Shown: one piece after another, positions 42,896 to 53,315 of the stretch
Layout: each line of letters begins with the position of its first letter
How positions within the stretch are numbered: position 1 is the stretch's first letter
Assembly: GCF_000003815.2 (NCBI RefSeq)
Contig: NC_049983.1
Location: 25,255,744 to 25,319,743, forward strand
Direction: 5' to 3'
DNA from: Branchiostoma floridae
Lineage: Eukaryota > Chordata > Leptocardii > Amphioxiformes > Branchiostomatidae
Length of the DNA stretch: 64,000 nt
Program-made: the position numbers and the translations under genes
The notes under the pieces: model-generated
The model's input: only the letters and a program-made list of their open reading frames with translations
What the model was told of the DNA's origin: nothing
Database searches by the model: none

Positions 42896-44890
42896 CGTTA
42901 ATGTTCTTGCTTGATCATCGTCAGAATATACACTATTGAAAGCAACAGAATAACGTGTTTTGTTTTCATGCTTTTCAATGTATATTTGCATTTAGACTTT
43001 ACATAAAAAATCTAATCTTCATCGACTAATAGCAAAATTATTTTTCAATCGAGACAAAGAGCCGGAAGATATTCTTTACCCATTTATTCCAAAAATTAGT
43101 CACATTAAAGTAGATATGCAAGGTGTTGTAATCTGTACAATGAATCACCCTCTCGTCCTTCATCTATTCAATCATATCTGCCTTGTATAATTACACAATG
43201 CGAATTTGTATATATATATATTCGTGTCTGCCCCCATCGTATAATACATGTATAGGGCTCTCAATATGGGTAAAGATATGATATCATTTGTGTAAATGGA
43301 ATCTCATTTATCAGTGACAAACATTTGTGAAACGTCACTCGAAAAGGTTATGATGATTTGGCGAAGGTATGAGGTCGCGGAACTCGAGTATCAGCTTTAG
43401 TTGCTAACCACTGGCACCTGGCCTATATATAGCCCTCGAGTTCTCTGTCTACGTAACGTCGCAAGTAAATATCCGATAGGATTGCGCAGGCCTCAATGGG
43501 CGAAAAGGTGTCCGATACAGCAATATGCGGACTGGAAATTTCTGCATTTACAATGTATTACAAATGCAAGCGGATACATGCGGATCCGTAAAGTATCCGA
43601 AATTTGGATTCCCAGGAAATTGAGTAGATTCCAATGAGTGGATTAAAAAAAAAATACATTGGGATTTTAAGCGGATACTAAGTTGTTTTTGAATGATATT
43701 TCCGAATATTTTGAATGTTCGGATCCTAATGAATCCCAATAAAGAATTTTCTGCGATTGCTAAATCGTTTTAGGGATATATATTTATATGTTTATTTGGA
43801 GTGTCCTAATGAATCCCAATATAGGATTTTTTGCTAGTACTTTATCGTTTTTAATTGATATTGCCGGATGCATATTAAGAATGATTGAGTTCCTTGCAAT
43901 TTTCCAGACTGTATCTTTTTTTTTTGCTCTGTCTATTTCTTTGCACTTGAAAATGATAAATCCATACAATATAACAGTGTAAGGGAGGCCGGAGACTAAT
44001 GGAAGGCCTCCCTTTGTCAACTTATAACAATTTAGATAAATCAATATAAACAAAAGAAATAAAGGTGGTTAATAAATAATGAAATAAAGCTGTGGGAAGA
44101 GCCATGTGGTCTCTGTCCTACTTTTACTGACAGGAAGAACATACATAAAAAATTGAAAAATGTTATCTGCGTAAGAGGCCAGCTATGCTTGGCCGTTTTC
44201 AAGGCTTTAGGAACTCGCGTGTCTGATCCCCAACCCCCCCCCCCCCCCCAATCTGCCACATACACAAAAACTATCTACTAGTGCAACATCAGCAATCCAT
44301 AAGGTATGTACAATTTAGACATTTATCTGTTCTAGGCATTTTGGGAAGGTCTTGATGGCACAGTTTGTGTCATGCATATGTTAATGCTTATCATCTGATG
44401 CATTATTGCTTTATCCTATGTAAATGTTCAACTGTGCGTTTGTTCGATATTATACATATTCATTAACCCTCATCCGTGCACGTCGCAAAGCTGAATGATA
44501 TTTTACCTGAGTGAGGCGGTACATGAAACAAACATGTTTCATGTACCTCTCCATTGTATTTTCGTTGACGTGAAGTTTGGCAAAGAACATTGTGCTTAGG
44601 CCTCATTGTTTGTTGGATATCTGTCCGTGAAAGACACATTGAGTAGTTTTTGAGTGCATTGTAGTTGTACTTCATACAAAGGAACGCCACGCCGTCCGAA
44701 ATAAAATAAAATCTATCCTTGCGGCAACACAACATGGTGAATCCTGTGCTTTTATTTCTAAACGTACTGCACACATCGGTCTGTCCTCGCCGTTACGGCA
44801 AATTCATCGTAGTAGATCGTATTGACACGCGTAGTCCTAAAGCCTTGATAAAGGTCAAGCATATTTGTCCTCCTCTACAGTTGCCCAGAC
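42896..44890. other. Spacer between VWCL-E and VWCL-F
   Basis: 43015-43490 is a diverged copy of 48690-49690, the spacer before VWCL-G, including a TATA-type promoter block. 43500-44890 is AT-rich, with a hairpin near 43982-44013 (AGGGAGGCC/GGCCTCCCT). No gene recognised. Confidence 0.5.
43398..43490 (+). promoter_or_regulatory. TATA-type promoter block upstream of VWCL-F
   Basis: TTGCTAACCACTGG, TATATATA (43424-43431) and GTAAATATCCGATAGG (from 43465) match the block before VWCL-G in order and spacing. Here the ATG is 1.6 kb away rather than about 0.2 kb. Either the leader contains an intron or insertion, or this is a relic promoter. Confidence 0.5.
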
Positions 44891-45043
44891 GTCGCCTCAG
44901 CTAAGCTTTCTTAAGTAAATACAAGATATGACAGAGACCACATGTCTCTTCCCACAGCTTTGATTGCACAGCCCAGGTCTTCCCTACAAGTAGACCCGCT
45001 CACACATACTCTCCATCACTGTTGAACCAACTTGACCAGTACC

Positions 45044-46806
45044 ATGGCGTCCCCAGTCGCTGTTCTGAGCGTGGTTCTGCTGGTTGCCTGTGCGGCCCAC
45101 GGCGCGAGGCTGTCCCGACAGTTCCAAGGAGAGGTTAGCCCGGACGACGGGTGTGTGGTGGGCGGAGTCACGTACCCAATCGGCGCTGTGATACCGGACG
45201 ACAATCCCTGCCAATGGTGCCACTGTTCTGGCCACCACGGCCCACAGGTACTTAAACTTAGGGCACTTTATTCTAAACTCAGCACAAAAAGTACGGAATA
45301 CCAACTTTGGTTGATCATATTTCTGTTCTTCCTGCATCAATTACAATGTATCATATATCAATAGAAAGCTTGAATGATTTCCTTTCCTATGGCATCAAAC
45401 TCATTATGATTATAAACTCATAAAACGAGCAACAGGCCTGCTTACATGAGTGGGTCACTAAAAAAAGTGCCTAAATTTCCCTGCTTGTCCGGATGGTATT
45501 GGCGCGTTTGTTAGGCTGTGATTCATGATCAATCAATCCTTTTTCATGTCACGTTTGGTATACAGAACATACAAGTTTTTTCAGCACAATTGAGTAGACT
45601 ATATCTGCCATTTTGGCAGTTGGATGGCCGAATCAAAACGTGGAGGCGGTGAGGAGAACCGAACGCGTATGCTTCCACGGCAAGAGTAGCTTTCAGCGTT
45701 TGATGGTGGAGGCAGCGTCATGGTCTGGAGCGGTATAAAGATACTGTGATGAACAGAGGGGGGAAATTTTGGCACTTTTTTTGGTGACGCACTACGTAAG
45801 CAGTAAATACACGTTTGTAACTGTATAACACGACGTTGTGGCAGATTTATGCTGTTTTTTTAATGACGTGAAATGATTTCATAGAGAAAATCCATACAGA
45901 ATCTAGGCGTGGATTCTATATCAAATATATGGTGATCACCTGACCTCTGAATTGGACGGTTAAGAAAGAAGTTTATATTGGTGTATACAACCGTTGAATG
46001 CTGTATTCTTTGCTGTCGTTTTTCTTTTAACATTTCCATGTTGGACAGTTATTCTGCGTTTACGTGAAGTCCGACGGGGTAAGCCGGACTTGCTTACAAC
46101 CTAATTATCCACCGCCGTGCGCCGACGCTGTGTACACGGAAGGGGACCAGTGCTGCCCAGGCTACTGGACATGTCCCAACGGTGAGAACTTCCAGATGTT
46201 TCTACACAAAAGTTATATAGATAAACAAACATGTAGCTGATTCCGCCATATTGGTTCTTGGAGTTTTATATCAGGCTAACATCATGACGCCGCGTATATG
46301 AACGACACCGTCCCATTCATAGCTGTGATGTTGCTGCCTTTAACCAAAGGGGAATAGGGTACCAGACGCCAGAAACCTACTTCTGACTGAAGGTTGATGA
46401 GTATACCGGATACATTCATCTTATAGAGTGTCGGAAGAACAGTTTTTACACAATGCTCCCATTAATCATTAAAATCCTCCCAGACCGTTCGGTGTGACCG
46501 CTCTATTTATTATGATGTTGCACCGTTTTTTAAGCCATCGAAGGCTTCATGTAAATCCCTTTGTTCTTTCCTACAGGTCCGAACTGCTCGATCGGAGGCC
46601 AGATCGTCTCTCCTGGTCAGTCGATCGACATGGGCGACGGCATGACTTGTTCCTGTGAGGGCAATGGCGGCTGGTCACACTGGCAAGCTCAATACTGGCC
46701 ATCGTGTATCACCACCACTCGCCCTCCCCCAACCACCACTACCCCTCGCCCCACCATCACCACCCCTCGCCCTACCCCAACTACCACCACCCCAACCTAC
46801 TACTAA
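45044..46806 (+). CDS. VWCL-F: secreted VWC-like protein, one module with Thr/Pro tail
   Basis: Exons 45044-45247, 46049-46181, 46577-46806; phases agree; 188 aa. Signal peptide MASPVAVLSVVLLVACAAHG, then ARLSRQFQ. a half: CVVGGVTYPIGAVIPDDNPC, CHC. b half: PPPCADAVYTEGDQCCPGYW, TCPNG. The c module (GPNCSIGGQIVSPGQSIDMG) lacks the VEVNG strand motif and has IDMGDGMTCSC, as in the last two c modules of VWCL-E. It ends in a Thr/Pro tail (TTTTPRPTITTPRP) and Tyr-Tyr. The start is the ATG in ACCATGGCG, shared with VWCL-G. Function unknown; secreted by inference. Confidence 0.82.
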
Positions 46807-46860
46807 CTCGCTTTCTCCTCATGACCACTCCTCTACCCCAAACCAACACCTAAACCAACT

Positions 46861-46969
46861 CCAACACATACACACACACTCACAGACACGCACACCCATA
46901 CATAAACGCACGCCCACACATACCCACATGCGCACACACACACACTCACACACGCACACACACACACAC

Positions 46970-47017
<48 letters not shown>

Positions 47018-47047
47018 ACATACACACATACACACATACACACACAC

Positions 47048-47098
<51 letters not shown>
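46861..47098. repeat. CA microsatellite after VWCL-F
   Basis: Imperfect (CA)n of about 240 bases. Cys/Val and His/Thr frames through it are artefacts. Confidence 0.95.
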
Positions 47099-47100
<2 letters not shown>

Positions 47101-47228
47101 GCCACCCTCTTTCCCTCCGGGATGCCCATCGTTCCTCGATGATGCCTTCGATGTTTCCATCACCCCTGCGACAAGAGGAAAAAGACCGAAATTGCTGCAT
47201 GGAACCACGAACATTGTATAACGTAATC

Positions 47229-47955
47229 NNNNNNNNNNNNNNNNNNNNNNNNNNNNNNNNNNNNNNNNNNNNNNNNNNNNNNNNNNNNNNNNNNNNNNNN
47301 NNNNNNNNNNNNNNNNNNNNNNNNNNNNNNNNNNNNNNNNNNNNNNNNNNNNNNNNNNNNNNNNNNNNNNNNNNNNNNNNNNNNNNNNNNNNNNNNNNNN
47401 NNNNNNNNNNNNNNNNNNNNNNNNNNNNNNNNNNNNNNNNNNNNNNNNNNNNNNNNNNNNNNNNNNNNNNNNNNNNNNNNNNNNNNNNNNNNNNNNNNNN
47501 NNNNNNNNNNNNNNNNNNNNNNNNNNNNNNNNNNNNNNNNNNNNNNNNNNNNNNNNNNNNNNNNNNNNNNNNNNNNNNNNNNNNNNNNNNNNNNNNNNNN
47601 NNNNNNNNNNNNNNNNNNNNNNNNNNNNNNNNNNNNNNNNNNNNNNNNNNNNNNNNNNNNNNNNNNNNNNNNNNNNNNNNNNNNNNNNNNNNNNNNNNNN
47701 NNNNNNNNNNNNNNNNNNNNNNNNNNNNNNNNNNNNNNNNNNNNNNNNNNNNNNNNNNNNNNNNNNNNNNNNNNNNNNNNNNNNNNNNNNNNNNNNNNNN
47801 NNNNNNNNNNNNNNNNNNNNNNNNNNNNNNNNNNNNNNNNNNNNNNNNNNNNNNNNNNNNNNNNNNNNNNNNNNNNNNNNNNNNNNNNNNNNNNNNNNNN
47901 NNNNNNNNNNNNNNNNNNNNNNNNNNNNNNNNNNNNNNNNNNNNNNNNNNNNNNN
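47229..47955. other. Assembly gap (N)
   Basis: 727 N bases shortly after the CA microsatellite. Confidence 0.95.
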
Positions 47956-48002
47956 CCAAATTACAAATCATTGGAGTCATTACTTTCCCGGCATCGTTTT
48001 CT

Positions 48003-48585
48003 TTCTAAATTAGAAGGTAAGTGGCGAGAAAAAAAAGGGTGAAGTGTGATCAAACAATTTGACCCGTACACTTCAGGTCGCAGCTCAATTGTTCACTTTC
48101 TTGTCGTCATCCCTTACCTAATGTTACTGGGTGTCGCCTACAAGGTAATGATCACAATAATTTGAATTTTGGTGTACTTTATGAGTGTACGTGGGATTAT
48201 CAATAAGTCCTCGGTTTTACCGAGAAATAGTAAGCACAGCTTAGACTTCGAAGCATAGATGTGAAGTATAAAGTGTTATACAAATATGTACCAAAATTCA
48301 AATTATTGTGATCATTACGTACTTTGCAGGCGACACCCAGTAATGTTAGGTAAGGGAGAAGGAAAAAAACGTGGACAATTGACCTGACCTGACTGTGCGG
48401 GTCAATTTGCGCTGCTGGAAGGCAGACACCCAATTTTTTTTTTTGCTTGAAATAGGAAGAGAATCATTATCAAACATTTTGAAAATGTCTTTTGTTAATT
48501 TACGGCATGGGGAACTCGACCCACACGTCTGATCACAATTCACACCACTTTTTTCTCGCCACTTACCTTCTGATTTGCAAAAAAA
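48003..48585. mobile_element. Large foldback element
   Basis: The left arm begins AATTAGAAGGTAAGTGGCGAG and the right arm ends CTCGCCACTTACCTTCTGATTT. Inner parts also pair (CCTAATGTTACTGGGTGTCGCC with GGCGACACCCAGTAATGTTAGG). No ORF; a non-autonomous hairpin transposon of about 580 bp is likely. Confidence 0.8.
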
Positions 48586-48924
48586 CCAATGCCTGTAAAG
48601 TAATTACTGCAATGATTTGAAATTTGGTGGGTATTGATAAAAGGCTTCATACTATGATGTTGTGCCTGAAAATTTGAGTTGTGCTTATTATTTCTGGGCG
48701 AAGACAAAGACCCGGAAGATATCATTAATTTTACTCTTTTATTAAAAGATTAGGAGAATTCTGCTTAAGAGTAGACGTGCAATGTGTGGTAATCTGTACA
48801 ATGAATCACACTCTAGTCCGCCTCCATCGCAAGAAATTATCGGGCAGTGTAGGAAGTTCTGAGCCACAGGACCCTCAAACGTGATATTGTGACATTTGTA
48901 ACTGCACACTATCTCATATTAATG

Positions 48925-49395
48925 AATGAATGAATGAATGAAGACCTTTATTGTACAATTTTGCCCAACCGAGCTAAGTACAGGTCACAACAAGTCGAGA
49001 TATATACATATAAAAGTATCACAAATCTAGTCTAACACAAAAGTTCGGCTTCTTCTCGATTCTTGGTAATTGTGAAAATGTAGGACTGTATGGGTTTCGC
49101 TATTGTCGGTTTGTCAAAACGCATGAGAAATATAAACTTGTCAGTGCTACTCATGTGTCTAAATAGAGTATTTCTATCATTGACATACATATCGCAATCA
49201 ACAGTGAAGTGCACTTCATCTTCTACCATGTTTGAGGTACAAAATTGGCAGACTCTTTGTTCTAGAGGAGTGCGGTTGTGCCTTCCTGATTCAATTCGCA
49301 GTCGGTGGCAACTGATTCTTAGTTTAGCAATGGTAGTTCTGTGCCGAATGTTTGTAATTTTCAAATACTGCTCTTCATTGTATGTGGATTTCAGA
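48925..49395 (-). mobile_element. LINE 3' fragment, minus strand
   Basis: The ORF at 49364-49032 reads KLRISCHRLRIESGRHNRTP, then VCQFC and EDEVHFTVDCDMYVNDRN, a post-RT zinc-knuckle end. The 3' tail (AATAAAGG then (TTCA)n on the minus strand) abuts 48925. Inactive fragment. Confidence 0.8.
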
Positions 49396-49607
49396 AGTCT
49401 GTACTATTAATGAAGGCTGACTTCACATAATGTATGAAGAAATGATACAAAGGTCATATTTGTTGATATATGACTGATACATGGCTGATATATTATTTGC
49501 GTTATTTGGGTAGAGATATGATACGATTTATGCAAATGGGAAGTTATTTATCAAAGAGAAACATTTGGGTAGGTATGAGGTCGTGGGGTTATACTTGTAT
49601 TAGCTTA

Positions 49608-49700
49608 TAAGTTGCTAACCACTGGAACCTGCCCTATATATATAGCCTGAGATCTCATATATACACGCAACGTCGAAAGTAAATATCCGACAGGACATTA
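49608..49700 (+). promoter_or_regulatory. TATA-type promoter block of VWCL-G
   Basis: TTGCTAACCACTGG, TATATATATA (49635-49644), then AAATATCCGACAGG (49681-49694). The TATA box is about 210 bases before the ATG. The AAATATCCG element is shared with the other genes of the cluster. Confidence 0.6.
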
Positions 49701-49844
49701 AACACATGGCGCTTTCCCACCGCCTGGATTGCACAAGTCCTCCCATAGACGTACACGTAGTCCCACTCACTCATACCGCCCATACCCTACAAGTAGACCC
49801 GATCACGCATACTGTCCAACACCACTGTCCCAACACGACCCACC

Positions 49845-52800
49845 ATGGCGTCCCCAGTCGCTGTTCTGTGCGTGGTTCTGCTGTCCGTCTGTGCGGCTCT
49901 TGCTGACAGGCCGGTCCAACAGTTTGAAGAGGTGAACCATCTCGATTTATTTTTCTCTTCTTTTCTACGTTTTAAATTCACTTTTCTCCTTTCGTCCTTG
50001 GAGTAGGGGACTGGACATGTGCCTCCAACAACTTGTATCATATATCTTTTGTGTCATACGGATCATTTAAGTTGATCATTTAAATTTCTTCCGTTACAAG
50101 CATACGTATCGTTATATTTTACAACATTTTGTATTTCGCTCATTTTATCTATGTCCATGTTTTTATATGTACAGTGGTGGCTCTAATATACGTCTGTCAC
50201 CGTGAGCGTGCAACCTTTACGTCTCTCATGCCTTTTTGATATCTTGATTTCTTTATTTGAAAATGTGAATCCGATCAGGCGGGGTGCGTGCAGGACGGAG
50301 TGGCGTACCCGATCGGCGCCTCCGTACCGGATGATGACCCCTGCACTTTCGGCTGCTTCTGCGCCAGCCCCGGGAACGTAAGTGGTCGGAACACTTTGTA
50401 ACATTTTGCATATTAATTCATAGTTAGGATAAACCGTTCTTCAACTAGATCTCTTTTACCTATCAATTCACAAGTATGATATAAAAACCCTCTTTAACAA
50501 GATCTCTTCCGTGTCACTGACGAAAATTAGTCGATACTATCTGAAACCTATAATCGTTTCCAAAACCATATCCAGTTGCTTGAGTAATTGCTATTTGGCG
50601 TATCTTATTACCCTGGTGTCTAACCTTCCTCTAACAATATTTTTTTTCTTAAATATCTTACTTACTCTGTACTTACTCTGTAAACTAAGTTACTACAGAA
50701 GTGATAAAACGAGAAGTATGCTGTTGCAAATGACGTGATACTAATACAGGTAACTGAACAGTTTTAAGGTCGTACTCTGTTTTGCTAAAATCAGATGTGA
50801 ATGCACCAGAATGATGATTTTCGTACTTTGGTACCCAAAGAAAATCAAAAGAAATTTTCACAGAATCTACTGAATTTTAAACCAAACATATGGCCAACCA
50901 CTAGACTTGCAACGGAATGTTTGGTTTTAACATATCAACTGTATATATATATATAATTGTATAACGTATTAACTGTATAGCTATATGAACACATGTATGC
51001 TGTATCATTTTCACATGCTATTTTCTCATATTTAAACGTTGTACAGGTAGTCTGTGCCGTGGTGAAGTCCCCCCGAAGCTGCGCCTTCATGCAGCCGCAG
51101 TGCGTTGATGCCGTCTACGTGAACGACCCCATGCAGTGCTGTCCCTACATGACCTGTCCTAACGGTGAGAATACTAATATAGTATGTGTTAAGAGTGTTA
51201 AAGACTTAAGCTGTAGCCGCCATGTTGGTGGGTTGGTAGATCCAACATGGCGCCTGACTATATCGGATGGGGAAGTACCTCTGTAGCAGCAGCACAGGAC
51301 TGTTCAAGTTTTACAGATCTGATACAGCACTCTGCTCAGAAAGGATAAATTGGCACAAAAAAAAACGTCAGCAAGAGTAAAGAATAGAGTAATCATATAT
51401 GTTGGTGGGTTGGTAGATCCAACATGGCAACTGCAGCTTGTGACCCAGTGTGCATTCATGTACGTGAACGTGAACGACCCCCATGCAGTGGTGTCCCTAC
51501 ATGACCTGTCCTAACGGTAAGAATATTAATATAGTATGTGATGCAGTGATACAGTGTGTATGTACGTGAGAACAGACAGATGCGTTTTGTGTGTCACTGT
51601 AGTAAAGGACAGATTAAACATAGCAGTAGCCTGTGTATACACAATCTCTCACTGGCTGGGGCCCTGGGGCGGCGGCAACTGTAAGGCCGGTCGCTAGAAG
51701 CGCGATTTTAGTCAGGCTAAATATTAACAGTAGCCGCCATATTGGAGGGTAGGTAGATCCAAGATGGCGGCTGGTAACTCTGTGTACAGGGTTGCCCCCG
51801 CATGACCTGTTTCAACAGTGAGAACAGACAGATGTGCACAGTTTGAGTACGATGTCACTTTTAGTTTTACTGTGAACGGTTGTTGGAGTGCAAATACAAC
51901 ATGGCGACTTATCAGTCAAGCTGAGACGGGGAACGGAATAGTCTTACCTGTACTTTCGACGTTTCGCTTGAGTCATGTACTCTCAAGTAAAGTTGTGGGT
52001 CATTCTAATCTGACAAAGGCTGGGGGCGGAGTTGGCAATAAGCTAGTTCGTGGTTTGACTTGCGCATGCGCAGTTTGATGTATTGTGGGCACCGGGTACG
52101 TGGTCCTTTTCACCACTGCAGTGCTGGAAGAAAACGTAAGTAGTTCTGGAGTTTGTGAAAATATAATTCTAGTTTTGTACAACGTCTTCACTACCATAAA
52201 CGGACTTATCCTGTTTCCTTTGTGAGAACTATCAGGTTGGAGTTACGCAATCTCTCACGGCAGACTAGATCATTCCAGCTTCCTTTGACGCTTTGTCTCT
52301 CGACAATTTGTGGAAAGAATATCTTCAACGACTAGCACATTTCTCACCCTGTATCCCCACCGTACACCGTCCAAATTGCCAGGTGGGCGACCAGATCATC
52401 CCTGCCGGCCAGACTGTGAAGGTGAACGGTGCGGAGTGCCGCTGTGACGACATGCTGTCCGTCTGTTCCGTCTCTATAAGCCATGAGATAATGTTGCCTT
52501 ATAACTAACGTGTTAACCTTGTTTCCGTTCCGTACAGGTCCGAACTGCCAGGTGGGGGATTAGATCATCCCAGCCGGCCAGACTGTGGAGGTGAACGGTG
52601 CGGAGTGCCGCTGTGACGGCATGCTGTCCGTCTGTTCCGTCTCTACAATTCACGAGATAATTTTGCCTTATAACTAACGTGTAAATCCCGTTTCCGTTAC
52701 GTACAGGTCCGAACTGCCAGGCGGGGGATCAGATCATCCCAGCCGGCCAGACTGTGGAGGTGAACGGTGCGGAGTGCCGCTGTGACGGCATGCTGTCCGT

Positions 52801-52846
52801 CTGTTCCGTCTCCATAAGCCATGAGATCGTGCTGCCGCAGAACTAA
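49845..52846 (+). CDS. VWCL-G: secreted VWC-like protein, one module, separate signal-peptide exon
   Basis: Exons 49845-49931, 50279-50377, 51047-51164, 52707-52846; phases 0, 0, 1 agree; 147 aa. Exon 1 holds only the signal peptide and pro-like segment (MASPVAVLCVVLLSVCAALA, DRPVQQFEE); in all other members this is fused to the a half. Exon 2 is the a half (AGCVQDGVAYPIGASVPDDD). Exon 3 is the b half (CVDAVYVNDPMQCCPYMTCP). Exon 4 is the c module (GPNCQAGDQIIPAGQTVEVN, AECRCDG), ending VLPQN with no mucin tail. Two further copies of exon 4 precede it with a 169-bp period, one without a splice acceptor and one with a premature stop, so the third is chosen. If splicing used copy 2 the protein would end after the VWC domain. 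Confidence 0.78.
52369..52508 (+). pseudogene. VWCL-G terminal exon copy 1 (acceptor lost)
   Basis: Open frame RPNCQVGDQIIPAGQTVKVN to LPYN and stop. Where copies 2 and 3 have CGTACAG at the acceptor, this copy has CGTACACC, so the AG is gone. A cryptic AG at 52334-52335 would keep frame. Confidence 0.75.
52538..52677 (+). pseudogene. VWCL-G terminal exon copy 2 (premature stop)
   Basis: Good acceptor (CCGTACAG) but codon 8 of the exon is TAG at 52561-52563, where copy 3 has CAG. Otherwise open to the family stop at 52675-52677. Confidence 0.8.
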
Positions 52847-53026
52847 CGTTAGTTTGGGCGGCCAATGAAAGCAAATGTACAGCTCAACTGGCATAAAAAA
52901 ACATCATGCAACGGATGTCAGCTGCTGAATCGTCAGAATCATCAGAATACACTCCTTTGCAAAGTTCATATTTTGTTACAAGAATTTCCTTTTCTCCCTC
53001 GTGTATCTGCGTGCGTGTGTGCGTAT

Positions 53027-53027
53027 G

Positions 53028-53069
<42 letters not shown>

Positions 53070-53099
53070 CATGTGTGTGTGACTGTTTGTGTATGTTCG

Positions 53100-53164
<65 letters not shown>

Positions 53165-53166
53165 CC
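53027..53166. repeat. GT microsatellite
   Basis: Imperfect (GT)n with a GCGCGC core, between the convergent VWCL-G and methyltransferase-like genes. Confidence 0.95.
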
Positions 53167-53315
53167 GTGTGTAGCCCTCCAACCCTAAGCGCTTATACAG
53201 ACTGCAAGGATGCAGATATTGATAGATAATATAGATCTGATGCAGAAACGCTGCCAATTGCTTTTTAAGCTCTATTACAGGAGGACAAATTTATCAAGAT
53301 TCTCTGATGTAATCA

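Larger units (their letters stand above)
46807..49600. other. Spacer between VWCL-F and VWCL-G
   Basis: Holds the CA repeat, a gap, a foldback element and a LINE fragment listed separately. No gene seen. Confidence 0.6.

Noticed and set aside
46819-47221. Cys/Val- and His/Thr-rich open frames
   Set aside because: Produced by the CA microsatellite; no start context, splice sites or homology.
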